This document shows, piece by piece, positions 26,146 to 37,574 of a stretch of 64,000 nucleotides of DNA. The position numbers and the translations under genes are program-made. Origin of the DNA: Salipiger pallidus (GTDB lineage Bacteria; Pseudomonadota; Alphaproteobacteria; Rhodobacterales; Rhodobacteraceae); NCBI RefSeq assembly GCF_014643635.1, contig NZ_BMJV01000005.1, forward strand, positions 62,274 through 126,273, given 5' to 3'. Each line of letters starts with the position of its first letter. The first letter of the stretch is position 1. The notes under the pieces were generated by a model that worked only from the letters and a program-made list of their open reading frames with translations, searched no databases and was not told where the DNA came from.

Positions 26146-26841
26146 ATGATTGACCGGATGGCAAGCGCCTGCCAGCATCGCCGAATGCTGCGTTGTCTGA
26201 CCATCTGCTACGGCCTTGTCGCCGCCGCGCCCGCGCCCGGCTGCGAGACAGCACTGTTGCTGGCTATGGATGTTTCGAATTCGGTCGATGTGGCCGAGTA
26301 CAGGCTTCAGACCGATGGGCTTGCGCTGGCGCTGGCGGATCCTGACATCGCCAAGATCATGACAGATGGACAGGTTGCGATAGCAGTCATGCAATGGGCC
26401 GGTGCAGAGCGTCAGCAGCTCAGCATCGACTGGACCCGGATCGCCGATCGTGAGGCGCTGAGACAGCTTGCCGCACGGGCGTCTGCGATGGAGCGCGCCT
26501 TCGTCCTGTCGGACACGGCCCCCGGCGCGGCGCTTGATGCCGCGATCACACAGTTCGGGCGCGCCCCGGACTGCCAGCGCCGGATCATAGACGTGTCGGG
26601 CGACGGAACCCCGAACGCAGGTCCAGCTACCGAGGCCGCGCGCCAGAAGGCGCAGCGCGCAGGCATCACCGTCAACGGCCTTGCCATAGAGGCGCAGGGC
26701 CATGGCGTTGCCATCACCAATTTCTACCGCCGCAGACTTATCACCCGCGACGGCTTCGTCATGACCGCCCGGGGGTTCGAGAGCTTTGCCGAGACCCTGC
26801 GTCGCAAGATCCTGCGGGAAATCTCGCGTGTTACGGGCTGA
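26146..26841 (+). CDS. DUF1194 (von Willebrand factor A-like) protein
   Basis: About 231 residues. After a short N-terminal hydrophobic, probably exported, segment comes the DUF1194 core: LLLAMDVSNSVDVAEYRLQ (a MIDAS-like DxSxS), QWAGAERQQL, RRIIDVSGDGTPNAG and a C-terminal RRKILREI. This is a vWA-like fold, probably binding metal and protein in the periplasm; function unknown. The start is uncertain: GTG 26143, ATG 26146, or ATG 26185, which gives the cleanest signal peptide. It lies 50 bp before chrA. Confidence 0.75.
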   Translation: MIDRMASACQHRRMLRCLTICYGLVAAAPAPGCETALLLAMDVSNSVDVAEYRLQTDGLALALADPDIAKIMTDGQVAIAVMQWAGAERQQLSIDWTRIADREALRQLAARASAMERAFVLSDTAPGAALDAAITQFGRAPDCQRRIIDVSGDGTPNAGPATEAARQKAQRAGITVNGLAIEAQGHGVAITNFYRRRLITRDGFVMTARGFESFAETLRRKILREISRVTG

Positions 26842-26890
26842 GCCGACCAAGCGTCACACCCTTGTCACAGTGCGCGGGCATGGCGGCTGA

Positions 26891-28159
26891 ATGACGCGCC
26901 TTTCCGACATCTTCCGCGCCTTCGGGCGCATCGGCTTGCTGAGCTTCGGCGGCCCCGCCGCCCAGATCGGGCTGATGCACCGCGTTCTCGTGGACGAACG
27001 CCGCTGGCTGAGCGAGGCGCAGTTCCTGCGCGCCCTGTCCTTTTGCATGCTGCTGCCCGGCCCCGAAGCCATGCAGCTGGCCACCTGGGCCGGCTGGAGA
27101 TTGCGCGGCACCGTAGGTGGCCTTCTTGCCGGCACCCTCTTCGTTCTGCCGGGCGCCACGGTGATCGCGGTCCTCGCGGCGCTTTACGCCAACTATGGCA
27201 CCCACCCTCAGACCGAAGCCCTGATGCTCGGGGTCAAGGCGACGGTCATCGTCATCGTCGCGCAGGCGCTTTACCGGCTGGGGCGCAAGACGCTCAACGG
27301 GGCGACCTCGGCCACCATAGCCGGGCTGACCTTTGCCGCGCTGGTGTTGTTTTCGGTGCCCTTCCCCGTCGTCGTGGCACTGGCGGGGCTTTATGGCTGG
27401 CTGGCCACCCGGGAGCAGGCAGATGCGCCACCCGAAGCGACGCCTCATTCTGCGCCCACCTTGTCGCTGATCGTGCTCTGGGCTGCCCTTTGGCTCGCGC
27501 CCCTACCCCTTCTGGCGCTGACCGGGCAGACCCTGCTATTCGATCTTGCGGCGTTCTTCGCCAAGCTGGCCGTGGTATCCTTTGGCGGGGCTTACGCGGT
27601 GCTGGCGTGGATGGCGCAGGAAGTGGTGCAGATCCGCGGCTGGCTGTCACCGGAGCAAATGGTCGACGCGCTGGGGCTGGCGGAAACCACCCCCGGCCCG
27701 CTGATCCTGGTGACCCAGTTCACCGGGCAGCTCATCGGGCAGGAAGCGGGTGGCCCCGGTCTGGCGATTGCGGCGTCCCTGCTGACGCTCTGGATGACCT
27801 TCCTGCCGTGTTTTCTGTGGATCTTTGCCTTTGCGCCACACCTCGAGCGGCTTCTGGCCCGGCCACGACTGAAGGGCGCTCTGTCGGCAATCACCGCAGC
27901 AGTCCTTGGCGTCATTGCCAACCTGTCCCTATGGTTCGCCATCCACGTGCTGTTCTCCGAAACACTGTCTGCTCCGCGCCCCTTTACCACCACCTTGCCG
28001 ATCTGGAGCAGCCTGCGCCCCGAGGCCGTCGGACTGATCGTGCTCGCGGGGCTGCTGCTGATCGTGGCGCGGCGGTCGGTGCCGGTGACGCTGGTTGTCA
28101 TGGCGCTTGTCGCGGCGGTAATCATGCCCCTTGTCGGGGGCATTCCGGCCACCCCCTGA
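26891..28159 (+). CDS. chrA: Chromate transporter ChrA (two-domain form)
   Basis: A 422-residue membrane protein with two CHR domains. The first starts FRAFGRIGLLSFGGPAAQIGLM, the second FAKLAVVSFGGAYAVLAWMAQE, each followed by the conserved LSEAQF/LSPEQM and PGP motifs (LLPGPEAMQLATW, ETTPGPLILVTQF). The long-chain ChrA family exports chromate, though some members may serve other anions. A hydrophilic linker at about 175-190 separates the halves. Confidence 0.92.
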   Translation: MTRLSDIFRAFGRIGLLSFGGPAAQIGLMHRVLVDERRWLSEAQFLRALSFCMLLPGPEAMQLATWAGWRLRGTVGGLLAGTLFVLPGATVIAVLAALYANYGTHPQTEALMLGVKATVIVIVAQALYRLGRKTLNGATSATIAGLTFAALVLFSVPFPVVVALAGLYGWLATREQADAPPEATPHSAPTLSLIVLWAALWLAPLPLLALTGQTLLFDLAAFFAKLAVVSFGGAYAVLAWMAQEVVQIRGWLSPEQMVDALGLAETTPGPLILVTQFTGQLIGQEAGGPGLAIAASLLTLWMTFLPCFLWIFAFAPHLERLLARPRLKGALSAITAAVLGVIANLSLWFAIHVLFSETLSAPRPFTTTLPIWSSLRPEAVGLIVLAGLLLIVARRSVPVTLVVMALVAAVIMPLVGGIPATP

Positions 28160-28247
28160 CGACACATCGGAAATTTCCCGTCGCAAAGCCTTTTCCTCGC
28201 CGTCAAATCGAATAAGGTACAGGGCCAAAGACACAAGGGTTAGTGGC

Positions 28248-28724
28248 ATGTCCCGCGGGATCGACTACGGCAATCTCATGCACCGCGCCATGCGCGGGCT
28301 TATCAACGACGTGCTCCTCGACGTGGCCGAGCGCGGCCTTCCCGGCGAGCATCATTTCTTCATCACCTTCGACACACAGCATCCTGACGTGGAGCTGGCC
28401 GACTGGCTGTCGGACCGCTACCCGGGCGAGATGACCGTCGTGGTCCAGCACCGGTTCGACGATCTCGACGTCACACCGGATGGATTCGCGGTCACACTGA
28501 GCTTCGGCGAAGCTCCGGAGCGGCTCTATATTCCATACGATTCGATCCGCACCTTCGTGGACCCATCGGTGGAATTCGGCCTGCGCTTCGAAACCCACGA
28601 GGATGAAGAGGACGACGAAGACGACCCCACCCCGCCGGACGACGGCCCCGGATCGCATGATGGCGATGACGGGCCCCGGCAGGATGCCGAGGTCGTCCGG
28701 CTTGACGCATTCCGCAAGACCTGA
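28248..28724 (+). CDS. sspB: SspB-alpha, ClpXP adaptor for ssrA-tagged proteins
   Basis: A 158-residue protein starting MSRGIDYGNLMHRAMRGLIN, the alphaproteobacterial SspB form. The substrate-binding domain includes HHFFITFDTQHPDVELADWL, YPGEMTVVVQHRF and FGEAPERLYIPYDSI. A very acidic flexible linker (about 115-145) leads to the conserved C-terminal ClpX-binding tail (AEVVRLDAFRKT). It delivers tmRNA-tagged fragments to ClpXP. ssrA lies 2.3 kb upstream on the same strand. Confidence 0.92.
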   Translation: MSRGIDYGNLMHRAMRGLINDVLLDVAERGLPGEHHFFITFDTQHPDVELADWLSDRYPGEMTVVVQHRFDDLDVTPDGFAVTLSFGEAPERLYIPYDSIRTFVDPSVEFGLRFETHEDEEDDEDDPTPPDDGPGSHDGDDGPRQDAEVVRLDAFRKT

Positions 28725-28742
28725 GGTGCCGCGGAGGTGACG

Positions 28743-29378
28743 ATGCGCCCCGCACCGCCTCCACCGCGTGGGGACCGCATCCCGCGCAACAGCGCTCGGC
28801 TGTCGCAGGCGCTTCAGCTTGACGATGACGCACGGCTGTTCCTGCGCGAGGCGATGAAACGTCCGCAGGCGGTGTCGGCGCTGGTGCCATCATCGCAGAA
28901 GCTTGCTGCCGCCATGGCGGCGCAGGTGCCGGCAGGCCACGGCCCGGTGGTTGAACTTGGCCCCGGCACCGGCAAGATCACCCGCGAGATTCTGGCACAC
29001 GGCGTGTCCCCGCGCGACCTGCACCTCGTGGAGGTAAACGACCAGTTCGTCACCCTTCTGAGGGATCGGTTCCCCGAAAGCCGGGTTCACCATTGCGGGG
29101 CAGAGGCGGTATCGACGCTGCATCTGCCGCCCCTGCGCGCGGTGGTCTCGGGCCTGCCGATGCTGTCCTTCCCGGCCCGCCTGCAGGCGCGCATCCTGCG
29201 CTCTGCCTTCCGCAGCCTTGCCCCCGGTGCGCCGTTCATCCAGTACACCTATGGCCCCACTGTCTCAGTCTCGGGACGGGTGATGCGCGCGCTCGGGCTG
29301 CAGTCCCGGCGCAGCGCAATCGTGTGGGGCAACCTGCCGCCAGCACAGGTGCTCCTGCTGCACAGGGCGACCCGGTGA
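28743..29378 (+). CDS. PmtA-like phospholipid N-methyltransferase / class I SAM methyltransferase
   Basis: A 211-residue methyltransferase. The SAM-binding motif is VVELGPGTGKITREIL, with VEVNDQF as the acidic strand-2 region. The preceding ALVPSSQKLAAAMAAQV and the downstream VVSGLPMLSFPARLQARIL and PFIQYTYGPT match the rhizobial-type phosphatidylethanolamine N-methyltransferase group. It would methylate PE towards phosphatidylcholine; I cannot exclude another substrate such as rRNA or a small molecule. ATG 28743 is preceded by GGAGG at ideal spacing, 18 bp after sspB. Confidence 0.78.
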   Translation: MRPAPPPPRGDRIPRNSARLSQALQLDDDARLFLREAMKRPQAVSALVPSSQKLAAAMAAQVPAGHGPVVELGPGTGKITREILAHGVSPRDLHLVEVNDQFVTLLRDRFPESRVHHCGAEAVSTLHLPPLRAVVSGLPMLSFPARLQARILRSAFRSLAPGAPFIQYTYGPTVSVSGRVMRALGLQSRRSAIVWGNLPPAQVLLLHRATR

Positions 29379-29481
29379 CCGCCTTTTCACAGGCCATGTT
29401 AACGGTATCCATTGGTATACAGCCTTGCCTTTCCCGCGTCGTCGGGTAAGACGAAGGCAAACGTGTTCATAGGAGGTTCCC

Positions 29482-30876
<1,395 letters not shown>

Positions 30877-30909
30877 TCTGCAGCGCTCGTGCGAGACAAG
30901 ACAATCAAG

Positions 30910-30931
30910 GGGCGGGCCTTCGGGTCCGCCC
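30910..30931 (+). terminator. Rho-independent terminator of fumC
   Basis: GGGCGGGCC (30910-30918), TTCG tetraloop, GGTCCGCCC (30923-30931), then TTCTTCTTT. Located 34 nt after the fumC stop. Confidence 0.88.
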
Positions 30932-31078
30932 TTCTTCTTTCCAGCGCAGCCTCATGATAACATCGGCCAAGCTGGACGATCACGCCGATCTCTGCCCAGC
31001 CCGATGGCGCCGGCCCTCGACGGCACGGCCCGGCACGGGCATATTGAGCTTTTCCGCAATCAGCCTAGATGGTCTGCC

Positions 31079-31255
31079 ATGAGCAAGGTTATCAATCTCA
31101 ACAAGATGCGGAAGTCCCGCGACAGGACTGCCCGCAAGCAGCAGGCGGACGAGAACGCCGTGCTGCATGGCCGCACCAAGGCTGAGAAGGCGCGCGATCA
31201 GGCCCAGGCCGAAAAGGAACTGCGGCACCTCGACGGGCACAAGACTGAAGAATGA
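31079..31255 (+). CDS. DUF4169 family small protein
   Basis: A 58-residue, highly charged, probably helical protein (MSKVINLNKMRKSRDRTARK). It matches the DUF4169 pattern: an N-terminal VINLNKMRKSRDR and a K/E/R-rich body. Function unknown. Its stop overlaps the start of the next gene (ATGA), a pairing often seen with ribbon-helix-helix genes in Rhodobacterales. Confidence 0.75.
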   Translation: MSKVINLNKMRKSRDRTARKQQADENAVLHGRTKAEKARDQAQAEKELRHLDGHKTEE

Positions 31256-31479
31256 GCGGCCCCCCTGTCAAACGTTCGCTCAGCCTGCGCGGTCACCGGA
31301 CATCAGTGTCTCTGGAAGAGCCGTTCTGGCACGAGTTCCGCGCCATCGCGCAGGCCGAGGGCAAGGCAATCAACGCTCTTGCCGCCGAGATTGACGCCAC
31401 GCGAGAGCTTGAGACCGGTCTGGCCTCGGCGATCCGGGTCTATGTCCTCCAGAAGGTGAAAGCCCGCGCTGCCAACTGA
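31252..31479 (+). CDS. Ribbon-helix-helix domain protein
   Basis: A 75-residue putative DNA-binding protein. A short beta-strand (KRSLSLRGHRTSVSLEEPFW) is followed by two helices (AIAQAEGKAINALAAEIDA) and ASAIRVYVLQ, matching the RHH_4 family. It is translationally coupled to the DUF4169 gene. The regulatory target is unknown. Confidence 0.82.
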   Translation: MSGPPVKRSLSLRGHRTSVSLEEPFWHEFRAIAQAEGKAINALAAEIDATRELETGLASAIRVYVLQKVKARAAN

Positions 31480-31538
31480 GCGAGAACAAATTCCTTGGAA
31501 AGGAATTTGCATGCTCGGCCCCGCTGTCGCGCCAGGAA

Positions 31539-31562
31539 AAAGGGGGCACCTTGGCCCCCTTT
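31539..31562. terminator. Bidirectional terminator between the RHH gene and lipA
   Basis: AAAGGGGGC (31539-31547) pairs with GCCCCCTTT (31554-31562). T-runs are available in both directions: TTT on plus, TTTTT on minus from 31537-31541. Confidence 0.82.
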
Positions 31563-31588
31563 CCCCATAGTCCCATGGCTCGCGCGGA

Positions 31589-32539
31589 TCAGACCTGCGC
31601 GAGCTTGGCCTCGCGCGCGGACCGCAGCCGGGCAAAATCGTCGCCAGCGTGGTAGCTTGACCGCGTGAGCGGCGTCGCCGAAACCATCAGGAAGCCCTTG
31701 CCAAAGGCCGATTTCTCGTACTGGGCAAACTCGTCCGGGGTGACGAAGCGATCCACCGCGTGGTGTTTTGGCGTCGGCTGCAGGTACTGGCCGATAGTCA
31801 GGAAGTCGATCTCGGCAGCGCGCATGTCGTCCATCACCTGAAGCACCTGCGCGCGGTCTTCGCCAAGGCCGACCATGATGCCCGACTTGGTAAAGATCGA
31901 CGGATCCAGTTCCTTGACCCGCTGCAGCAGGCGCAGGCTGTGGAAGTAGCGCGCGCCCGGGCGTACGTCCGGGTAGAGGCCGGGGACAGTCTCGAGGTTG
32001 TGGTTGAACACGTCAGGCTTGGCCGCCACCACGGTTTCGAGAACCGAGGGCGCGCATTTCAGGAAGTCCGGCGTCAGGATCTCGATCGTGGTCGCCGGCG
32101 AGCGGTGACGGATCGCGCGGATGGTCTGGGCAAAGTGCTCGGCCCCACCATCATCGAGATCGTCACGGTCCACCGAAGTGATCACAACGTGATTCAGCCC
32201 CAGCTTCTGGACCGCGTCAGCCACCCGGCCCGGCTCGAACACGTCGAGCGCATCGGGACGGCCCGTGGCGATGTTGCAGAACGAACAGCCGCGGGTGCAG
32301 ATGTCGCCCATGATCATCATGGTGGCATGGCCCTGATTCCAGCATTCGCCGGCATTCGGGCAGCCTGCCTCCTCGCACACCGTGACAAGCTTGTGCTCGC
32401 GCATGATGCGGTGGGTTTCCTGGTAGCCTTTACCCGTCGGCGCCTTGACCCGGATCCAGTCCGGCTTCTTGGGCTGCGGGTTGTCCTTGCGGTGGGCTTT
32501 TTCCGGATGGCGCTGGGTCGGGATCTTCAGATCGCGCAC
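31589..32539 (-). CDS. lipA: Lipoyl synthase
   Basis: A 316-residue radical SAM enzyme that inserts two sulfurs into the octanoyl chain. The auxiliary cluster motif is [12 protein letters not shown], the radical SAM motif is CTRGCSFC, and the C-terminal RSSYHA serine ligand is present. A TATATAG element lies about 40 bp upstream on the minus strand. Confidence 0.97.
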   Translation of the reverse strand: MRDLKIPTQRHPEKAHRKDNPQPKKPDWIRVKAPTGKGYQETHRIMREHKLVTVCEEAGCPNAGECWNQGHATMMIMGDICTRGCSFCNIATGRPDALDVFEPGRVADAVQKLGLNHVVITSVDRDDLDDGGAEHFAQTIRAIRHRSPATTIEILTPDFLKCAPSVLETVVAAKPDVFNHNLETVPGLYPDVRPGARYFHSLRLLQRVKELDPSIFTKSGIMVGLGEDRAQVLQVMDDMRAAEIDFLTIGQYLQPTPKHHAVDRFVTPDEFAQYEKSAFGKGFLMVSATPLTRSSYHAGDDFARLRSAREAKLAQV

Positions 32540-33040
32540 GGCTCTCTCCCCGTGATAACGGATGGTTTGGTATTGAACTATATAGAAGGCCGGGGGGCGT
32601 TACCACCCGCGACGCACGAAGACTGCACGCCTCACGGGTCTTTGTACCGCATCGCCGTGCGCTTGTGCAGCCCGGTCTTCCGCATGGCTTCGCGCGGCCG
32701 AGATGACATGGCAGTTGCAGCGTGGACGACTGCGCGTGATGCCTGGAGCATGCAAGGACCGAGAGGTGTCCCCGGAACGTCGACGTCTTCCCTGCGTCGA
32801 TCGGGGTACTTCCTGCAGCGGCGCGTACCTTGCCATTCGTGGGCATCGGGCTGGCGCAGGCTTTGGATCGATGAAGGCCGCGTATGATCGCGCCGTTTCG
32901 TCCTGCCTCCGCCGTGTAGCGGCAGCCTGTCCACCGTAAACGGACCTGTGGCGCATCCTCACGCGCCGCGATGTTTTGACCGGACAAACCCAGCTTTGGG
33001 CTGGACGATCCTCGTCCCCTTCGCTAGATCTCTCTCACGA
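32540..33040. other. Intergenic region, no supported gene
   Basis: About 500 bp between the lipA start and tRNA-Leu. Frames here are short and Arg/Pro-rich with no family signal. It should hold the promoters of lipA and the tRNA. Confidence 0.5.
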
Positions 33041-33126
33041 GCGGGCGTGGCGGAATGGTAGACGCGACGGATTCAAAATCCGTTTTCCGAGAGGAAGTGT
33101 GGGTTCGAGCCCCACCGCCCGTACCA
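33041..33126 (+). tRNA. tRNA-Leu (anticodon CAA)
   Basis: Acceptor stem GCGGGCG with CGCCCGT (G-U end pair), then ACCA. Anticodon stem-loop ACGGA-TTCAAAA-TCCGT gives CAA. A long variable arm (TTTTCCGAGAGGAAGTG) and the T-arm GTGGGTTCGAGCCCCAC make this a class II leucine tRNA. CCA is encoded. Confidence 0.95.
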
Positions 33127-33704
33127 TCCCCCATATTAACAGATACCAGCCACTTACCGACGCGCATCAGGTGCAGAGCCAACGCGATTCTGCAGACCAA
33201 TAGACATATCCTGTTACCGCCGCACGATGATGCGAGGGGCGACACGTTTGGCCTGCGCCGCTGCAAAACTTTGGAATACGGGCATGAAGGCGGCGGCTGC
33301 TCAGGACAGGGCAAGTCGGAGACTTGAGCAGATGGCAGCGTCTCATCCCAACAACCGGGCTTTTCGACAGCCAGCATTGCAACTGTATTAGTCTCTATCG
33401 ATTTGGGCCCAAGGTGCGCATAAGCGTCTGTCAGCTCGCCCCGCAGCCCGTGCGTGACTGCATCCTGCAAAGTTAGGTCCGGCCGTGCGGAGAGTGGGCA
33501 CATCGACAGCTCTGCCGTTCGAGCGTAGAGAGCGGCGGTAGAACAGGGCTTCGCGAGCGCCTCAAAGGTCCTGCCGCAACCTAGCAACGACCGCTCGCGC
33601 CGCACACGCTACCCGACCCTAAAGGGTAACCACAGGCTTCATCTCGCCAGCCCGCTGTGGCGGGCGGCAGCACTATAGTGCGCTACCCAAAGGCCGCGAG
33701 CACC
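33127..33704. other. Intergenic region after tRNA-Leu, no supported gene
   Basis: About 580 bp, with base composition somewhat less GC-rich than its neighbours in the first half. The frames present overlap the tRNA or lack any recognisable domain. I looked for an integrase and for a second copy of the tRNA 3' end and saw neither. Confidence 0.5.
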
Positions 33705-33992
33705 TTACTCGGAGGTTTCCACCACCAGAAGTTCGCGCTCGGACGCGCCACGGGCGTGGCTCATGGCTTCCTGGTATTCCGGAGAATGGTAGCAGGTCTC
33801 GGCAGCCTCGACGCTGGGGAACTTTGCCACCACGTTGCGCGCCCGCTCCTTGCCCTCGAGCTGCACGTAACGTCCGCCACGGGCGATGAAAGTGCCGCCG
33901 TGCTTGGCGATGGCCGGGCCCGCAAGCGCGGCGTAACGGCCATAGGCCTCTTCGTCAGTGACGGTAACATGGGCGATCCAGAGGGCGGGCAT
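33705..33992 (-). CDS. DUF1330 protein (copy 2 of a tandem pair)
   Basis: A 95-residue ferredoxin-like small protein (MPALWIAHVTVTDEEAYGRY). The DUF1330 features YAALAGPAIAKHGGTFIARGG and the C-terminal FPSVEAAETCYHSPEYQ are present. Function unknown; members form dimeric alpha-beta barrels. It lies 2 bp downstream of its paralogue. Confidence 0.85.
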   Translation of the reverse strand: MPALWIAHVTVTDEEAYGRYAALAGPAIAKHGGTFIARGGRYVQLEGKERARNVVAKFPSVEAAETCYHSPEYQEAMSHARGASERELLVVETSE

Positions 33993-33994
33993 GG

Positions 33995-34279
33995 TCAGAC
34001 TCCTTCGACGATGACAACGCTGCGCGTCGAGGCGCGCAGGGCGATAGGCAGGATGCGTTGGTATTCGGGCGAGTTGAACCAGCGCTCTGCTGCGATGCGG
34101 CTGGGAAATTCCAACACCACGTGGCGCGAGGGCGCGTCGCCCTCCATCACCATCTGGGGGCCGCCCTTGACCAGGAACCGCCCGCCGAATGCTTCGGCGA
34201 GCGCGACGGTCTGCCTGGCATACCGTGCATATTCCTCAGGATCCGTAACCTCGATCCTGGCGATGACGTAGGCGGGCAT
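33995..34279 (-). CDS. DUF1330 protein (copy 1 of a tandem pair)
   Basis: A 94-residue paralogue of the next gene (MPAYVIARIEVTDPEEYARY, FPSRIAAERWFNSPEYQRI). It starts 2 bp after the alaS stop, so alaS and both DUF1330 genes are probably one transcript. The copies are clearly diverged from each other, so the duplication is old. Confidence 0.85.
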   Translation of the reverse strand: MPAYVIARIEVTDPEEYARYARQTVALAEAFGGRFLVKGGPQMVMEGDAPSRHVVLEFPSRIAAERWFNSPEYQRILPIALRASTRSVVIVEGV

Positions 34280-34281
34280 CC

Positions 34282-36954
34282 TCAGCCCGCCGCCAGGACG
34301 GCTTCGGCCGCGGCAATGGCCGCATCAGCCTGGCTGGCGTCCTTCGCCCCACCTTGCGCGAGGTCCGGACGGCCGCCGCCGCCCTTGCCACCAAGCGCCT
34401 CGACCGCGGCCTTAACGATGTCCACCGCCGACAGGCTGGCGGTCAGATCCTCGGTCACGCCTGCCGCAACGGCGACCTTGCCGCCGGTGTCGGCAATCAG
34501 CAGCACCGCGCCCGAGCCGAGCCGCGCCTTGTGCTCGTCGATGAGCGGCGGCAGGTCCTTGCCTTGCACGCCCGACAGCACCTGAGCAACAAAGGCCGTG
34601 CCACCCACATCGCGTGTTGCCGGGCCTTCGCCCGCGCCGCCCGACATGGCGAGATCGCGGCGCAACTGCGCCACCTCGTTCTCGAGCTTGCGGCGTTCGT
34701 CCAGAAGCGACGCCACACGGGTGACCGCATCGGGGCCGTGGGACTTCAGCAGGCCCTCGATCTCCGACAGTGCCTTGTCACGGCCCCGAAGCTCGTCCAT
34801 CGCGGCTTGACCGGTCAGCGCCTCGATGCGGCGCACACCTGCCGAGGACGCGGTTTCCGAGGTCAGCACGAAGGTGCCGATATCGCCGGTCTGCGCCACG
34901 TGGGTGCCGCCACAAAGCTCGAGCGAATAGGTCTTGCCGTCGGCGCCCTTGCCGGAGCCGTCCAGCGCACCCATGGATACCACGCGGACCTCGTCGCCGT
35001 ATTTCTCGCCGAAGAGCGCCTGCGCACCAAGGTCACGGGCATCGTCCGGTGTCATGATGCGTGTGTTCACGACACTGTTCTGGCGGATGTAGTCATTCAC
35101 CTCCACCTCAACCCGCGCGACCTCTTCCGGGCTCAGTGCCTTGGCATGGCTGAAGTCGAAGCGCAGACGATCCGGCGCGTTGAGCGAGCCGCGCTGCGCC
35201 ACGTGATCGCCAAGCGCACGGCGCAGGGCCTCGTGCAGCAGGTGCGTGGCCGAGTGGTTGGCGCGGATCTTGCCACGGCGGGCGTGATCCACCTCCTGCG
35301 CAACCGCCTCACCCTTGGTGAAGGTACCCTGCTTGATGGTCACCGCATGGGCAAAGACTTTGCCATCACCCATTTTCTTGGTGTCGGTGACTTCCGCCAG
35401 ATCGTGCTCGTCCTCGAGCCGGCGCAGCCAGCCGGTATCCCCGACCTGGCCGCCGCTTTCACCGTAGAAGGGCGTCTGGTTCATGATGATCCAGCCGCTG
35501 TCACCGGCGGACAGGCTGTCGACCTCGGCACCATCCTTGACCAGCGCCAGCATCTGCGCTTCGGCGGTCTCCGTGTCGTAGCCAAGGAAATCGGTGGCAC
35601 CGTGCTTGTCGGCGATCTCGAACCAGATGGCGAGGTCGGCGGCTTCGCCGGAGCCCGACCATGCGGCGCGCGCCTTGGCCTTCTGCTCGGCCATGGCGCT
35701 GTCGAAGCCACTGGTGTCCACGGTGCGCTCGCGCTCACGCAGCGCGTCCTGCGTGAGATCGAGCGGGAACCCGTAGGTGTCATAGAGCTTGAACGCCGTC
35801 GCGCCGGGCAGCGCGGCACCGTCCGGCAGGCCCACAAGCTCCTCGTCGAGCAGCTTCAGTCCCCGGTCCAGCGTCTGCTTGAAGCGGGTTTCCTCAAGTT
35901 TCAGCGTCTCTTCAATGAGCGGCTGCGCCCGGTGCAGTTCCGGGTAGGCCGCGCCCATCTGGCGCACGAGCGCCGGGACAAGGCGGTGCATGACCGGATC
36001 CTTGGCCCCCAGCATGTGCGCGTGGCGCATGGCGCGGCGCATGATGCGGCGCAGAACATAGCCGCGTCCGTCATTCGACGGCATCACGCCATCGGCAATC
36101 AGGAAGGACGTCGACCGCAGGTGATCCGCGATCACCCGGTGGTGGGTCTTGCCGGGGCCATCGGGGTCGGACGACGTGGCATCGGCCGACGCCTCGATCA
36201 ACGACCGGATGAGGTCCGTCGCGTAGTTGTCGTTGGTGCCCTGAAGCAGCGCTGCAACCCGTTCGATGCCCATGCCAGTGTCGATCGACTGCATGTCGAG
36301 AGCGCGCATGGAGCCATCCTCGAACTGCTCGTTCTGCATGAAGACGAGGTTCCAGATCTCGACGAAGCGGTCGCCATCTTCCTCGGGCGATCCGGGAGGG
36401 CCGCCCCAGTACTGCTCGCCGTGATCGAAGAAGATCTCGGTGCAGGGGCCGCAGGGACCGGTCGGCCCCATCATCCAGAAGTTGTCGTTGGTCGCGATGC
36501 GGATGATCCGGTCCTCGGGGACGCCGACGGATTTCCAGATTTCGGCCGCCTCGTCATCGGTGTGATAGACCGTGACCAGCAGGCGCTTGGCATCGATGCC
36601 GAGCTCCTTGGTGACGAGGTTCCAGGCGAAGGGGATCGCTTCGCGCTTGAAGTAGTCACCGAAGGAGAAGTTGCCCATCATCTCGAAGAAGGTGTGGTGC
36701 CGCGCGGTGTAGCCGACATTGTCGAGATCGTTGTGCTTGCCCCCGGCGCGCACGCATTTCTGCGCACTGGTGGCGCGGGTGTAATCGCGCGTCTCGACCC
36801 CGGTGAAGAGGTTCTTGAACTGCACCATGCCCGAATTAGCAAACATGAGCGTGGGATCGTTGCGGGGTACGAGCGGGCTCGAGGGCACGATCTGGTGCCC
36901 CTGCTTCTCGAAATACCCCAGGAAGGTAGAGCGGATGTCGTTCAGGCTCGTCAT
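34282..36954 (-). CDS. alaS: Alanyl-tRNA synthetase
   Basis: An 890-residue class II synthetase. N-terminal [20 protein letters not shown] with the catalytic [20 protein letters not shown]; the editing domain has [16 protein letters not shown] and the metal ligand in [15 protein letters not shown]; a Gly-rich C-Ala domain ends the protein. It charges tRNA-Ala and also the G3-U70 acceptor of tmRNA. Length is typical. Confidence 0.97.
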   Translation of the reverse strand: MTSLNDIRSTFLGYFEKQGHQIVPSSPLVPRNDPTLMFANSGMVQFKNLFTGVETRDYTRATSAQKCVRAGGKHNDLDNVGYTARHHTFFEMMGNFSFGDYFKREAIPFAWNLVTKELGIDAKRLLVTVYHTDDEAAEIWKSVGVPEDRIIRIATNDNFWMMGPTGPCGPCTEIFFDHGEQYWGGPPGSPEEDGDRFVEIWNLVFMQNEQFEDGSMRALDMQSIDTGMGIERVAALLQGTNDNYATDLIRSLIEASADATSSDPDGPGKTHHRVIADHLRSTSFLIADGVMPSNDGRGYVLRRIMRRAMRHAHMLGAKDPVMHRLVPALVRQMGAAYPELHRAQPLIEETLKLEETRFKQTLDRGLKLLDEELVGLPDGAALPGATAFKLYDTYGFPLDLTQDALRERERTVDTSGFDSAMAEQKAKARAAWSGSGEAADLAIWFEIADKHGATDFLGYDTETAEAQMLALVKDGAEVDSLSAGDSGWIIMNQTPFYGESGGQVGDTGWLRRLEDEHDLAEVTDTKKMGDGKVFAHAVTIKQGTFTKGEAVAQEVDHARRGKIRANHSATHLLHEALRRALGDHVAQRGSLNAPDRLRFDFSHAKALSPEEVARVEVEVNDYIRQNSVVNTRIMTPDDARDLGAQALFGEKYGDEVRVVSMGALDGSGKGADGKTYSLELCGGTHVAQTGDIGTFVLTSETASSAGVRRIEALTGQAAMDELRGRDKALSEIEGLLKSHGPDAVTRVASLLDERRKLENEVAQLRRDLAMSGGAGEGPATRDVGGTAFVAQVLSGVQGKDLPPLIDEHKARLGSGAVLLIADTGGKVAVAAGVTEDLTASLSAVDIVKAAVEALGGKGGGGRPDLAQGGAKDASQADAAIAAAEAVLAAG

Positions 36955-37520
36955 GGGTGTCCTTGGCGGTGTTCCTGGCTGGCAGGTGTCTCAGCGTTCC
37001 CGGCTGGTGTATCCCCCTGCCCGCGCCCTGTCCATAATCCAAGGTCAGATTCCCGCCAGAGCGGTGTTAACGACCAGACCGCATCCCGCATGCGCCCCGC
37101 CAGGACAGCCACAGGAGGCCGGATAACGGCACCCGGGCCTGTCAGGGGATCAGGAGAACATATTGTCCCACGATGCTCTCCCGCCCGCTGTAGCCGATGT
37201 TGCAACCTTCACAGCGCGCACGGATCTTGCCCGGATGCCAGCCGCCCTTGGCCCGCGCGACGCAGGCGTATGGCGCCCGGCGGTCTGCCTCATAGCCGGC
37301 CCAGAATGCACAAGGCGGAATGGCCCCGTCTTCGCTGTATGCGTTTGAAAAGGTATCCGCTCAAAGCGTGACGAGGCTCACAACGAGGAACAGCGCTGCG
37401 AGTGGGTCGGCAATCGCGATCACTCTCTGAAAAGGACAAGAGCGCCGCCGCGCTCATGTCCTTGTGAGCAGTTTCCAGAATGACCGCAAAGCCCGTGTGA
37501 CAAGGATGCCCTAACGCAAA
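36955..37520. other. Intergenic region between recA terminator and alaS, no supported gene
   Basis: About 570 bp. Frames are short and lack recognisable domains. It should contain the alaS promoter, which I could not place. Confidence 0.5.
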
Positions 37521-37546
37521 ACGCCCCGCCGGGGTCGGCGGGGCGT
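37521..37546 (-). terminator. Rho-independent terminator of recA
   Basis: Perfect 10-bp stem ACGCCCCGCC (37521-37530) with GGCGGGGCGT (37537-37546). On the minus strand TTTGCG follows. Located about 30 nt after the recA stop. Confidence 0.85.
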
Positions 37547-37574
37547 GGGTCAGATCGCGGTGTGAGCTGGGCAA

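Noticed and set aside
33024-33605. A minus-strand frame of about 190 codons
   Set aside because: It runs through the tRNA-Leu gene and has no recognisable domain.
33127-33704. An integrated element next to tRNA-Leu
   Set aside because: There is no integrase, no repeat of the tRNA 3' end and no phage-like gene.
34354-37371. A very long open frame on the plus strand across alaS
   Set aside because: It is antisense to a clear, complete alaS. High-GC coding sequence commonly leaves such open antisense frames, and no domain is recognisable.
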